A stretch of DNA of 5,071 nucleotides from Bryobacteraceae bacterium (GTDB lineage Bacteria; Acidobacteriota; Terriglobia; Bryobacterales; Bryobacteraceae): NCBI GenBank assembly GCA_025350445.1, contig JANXXV010000595.1, positions 1 to 5,071 of the forward strand. Reading direction: 5' to 3'. Every line of letters starts with the position of its first letter. The first letter of the stretch is position 1. Below, piece by piece: positions 4,776-5,071 of the stretch. The notes below the pieces were generated by a model. That model saw only the letters and a program-made list of their open reading frames with translations, did not search any database and was not told where the DNA came from. Position numbers and translations under genes: made by a program.

Positions 4776-5071
4776 AGATGGAGACAGTCAACAACAACCG
4801 CCGGACTCTCTCTCCCGAGCGTCGTCCGGGTGATCCGCGCTTCCTTGTTTGTTGGGATACCTGGTGGTCCCGGACAAGGCAGGCAATGAAGAACGGCCGC
4901 GCAAGTTCAACGCATCGTTGAACGGCTATTAACCTAAAAACGGCAGTTGACTGGCGGCAATTCGGTCAACGTCTTGCGTATCAAGCCGATGCGAGAAAAG
5001 CAGTTGTCACCAGATTGGTGAGGTGCGGAGCAGTTGCTTTTCGTTACCGCTCGCTGACGCGCGCGGCTCGG
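4776..5071. other. Non-coding right flank with small palindromes
   Basis: No gene is supported in the last 296 bases. A 47-codon plus-strand frame (4778-4921) and a minus-strand frame open from the right edge show no family signature and no ribosome site. Palindromes present: GTTCAACG 4905-4912 with CGTTGAAC 4916-4923 (loop CAT); GTTGACTG 4946-4953 with CGGTCAAC 4963-4970 (one T-G pair); TCACCA 5007-5012 with TGGTGA 5016-5021 (loop GAT). GCAGTTG occurs three times (4943, 5000, 5030). The GC-rich end at about 5046-5071 resembles a dispersed intergenic repeat I associate with Acidobacteriota; that link is from memory. Confidence 0.45.

Noticed and set aside
4778..4921. 47-codon plus-strand frame beside the IS left end
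   Set aside because: No ribosome site and no recognisable family; its stop lies within a palindrome. Chance is the simplest explanation.

Overview
The window looks like a piece of a GC-rich bacterial chromosome. My best guess is an Acidobacteriota member of the Bryobacterales/Solibacter type. This rests on overall style only: a LolA-like gene start, an HDOD protein, a two-domain DUF1259 secreted protein, long intergenic gaps full of GC-rich hairpins, and a right-edge sequence that would read PLADARGS in one frame. No rRNA, tRNA, CRISPR array, origin or phage gene is visible.

Layout. Positions 1-140 (minus) hold the first 46 codons of a secreted protein resembling the LolA lipoprotein carrier. 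Positions 141-613 have no convincing gene, only a hairpin, two very short overlapping ORFs and a possible 27-residue membrane peptide. Positions 647-1936 (plus) encode a nickel-pincer-type lactate racemase homologue (LarA), with every active-site residue I can place conserved. Positions 1933-2853 (plus) encode a secreted protein with two DUF1259 domains, sharing an ATGA stop/start overlap with larA, so the two are almost certainly co-transcribed. Positions 2854-3133 are a hairpin-rich spacer. Positions 3134-3976 (plus) encode a stand-alone HDOD signalling protein.

From about 4055 to 4775 (minus) lies an IS200-type insertion sequence: one tnpA gene, a left-end hairpin, and a run of hairpins after the gene. 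Its tnpA is broken by a second, smaller element of 110 bp at 4491-4600. That element is a near-full-length palindrome with 12-bp terminal inverted repeats and a CTAG target duplication. Deleting it with one CTAG copy restores a clean 142-residue TnpA with its HUH and tyrosine motifs. The nested insertion is the most distinctive structure here. The last 300 bases have no supported gene, only small palindromes and a probable genomic repeat.

The genes do not form one obvious pathway. The only functional pairing supported by the layout is LarA (cytoplasmic 2-hydroxyacid racemase/epimerase family) with the exported DUF1259 protein. The LarB/LarC/LarE cofactor enzymes are not in the window.
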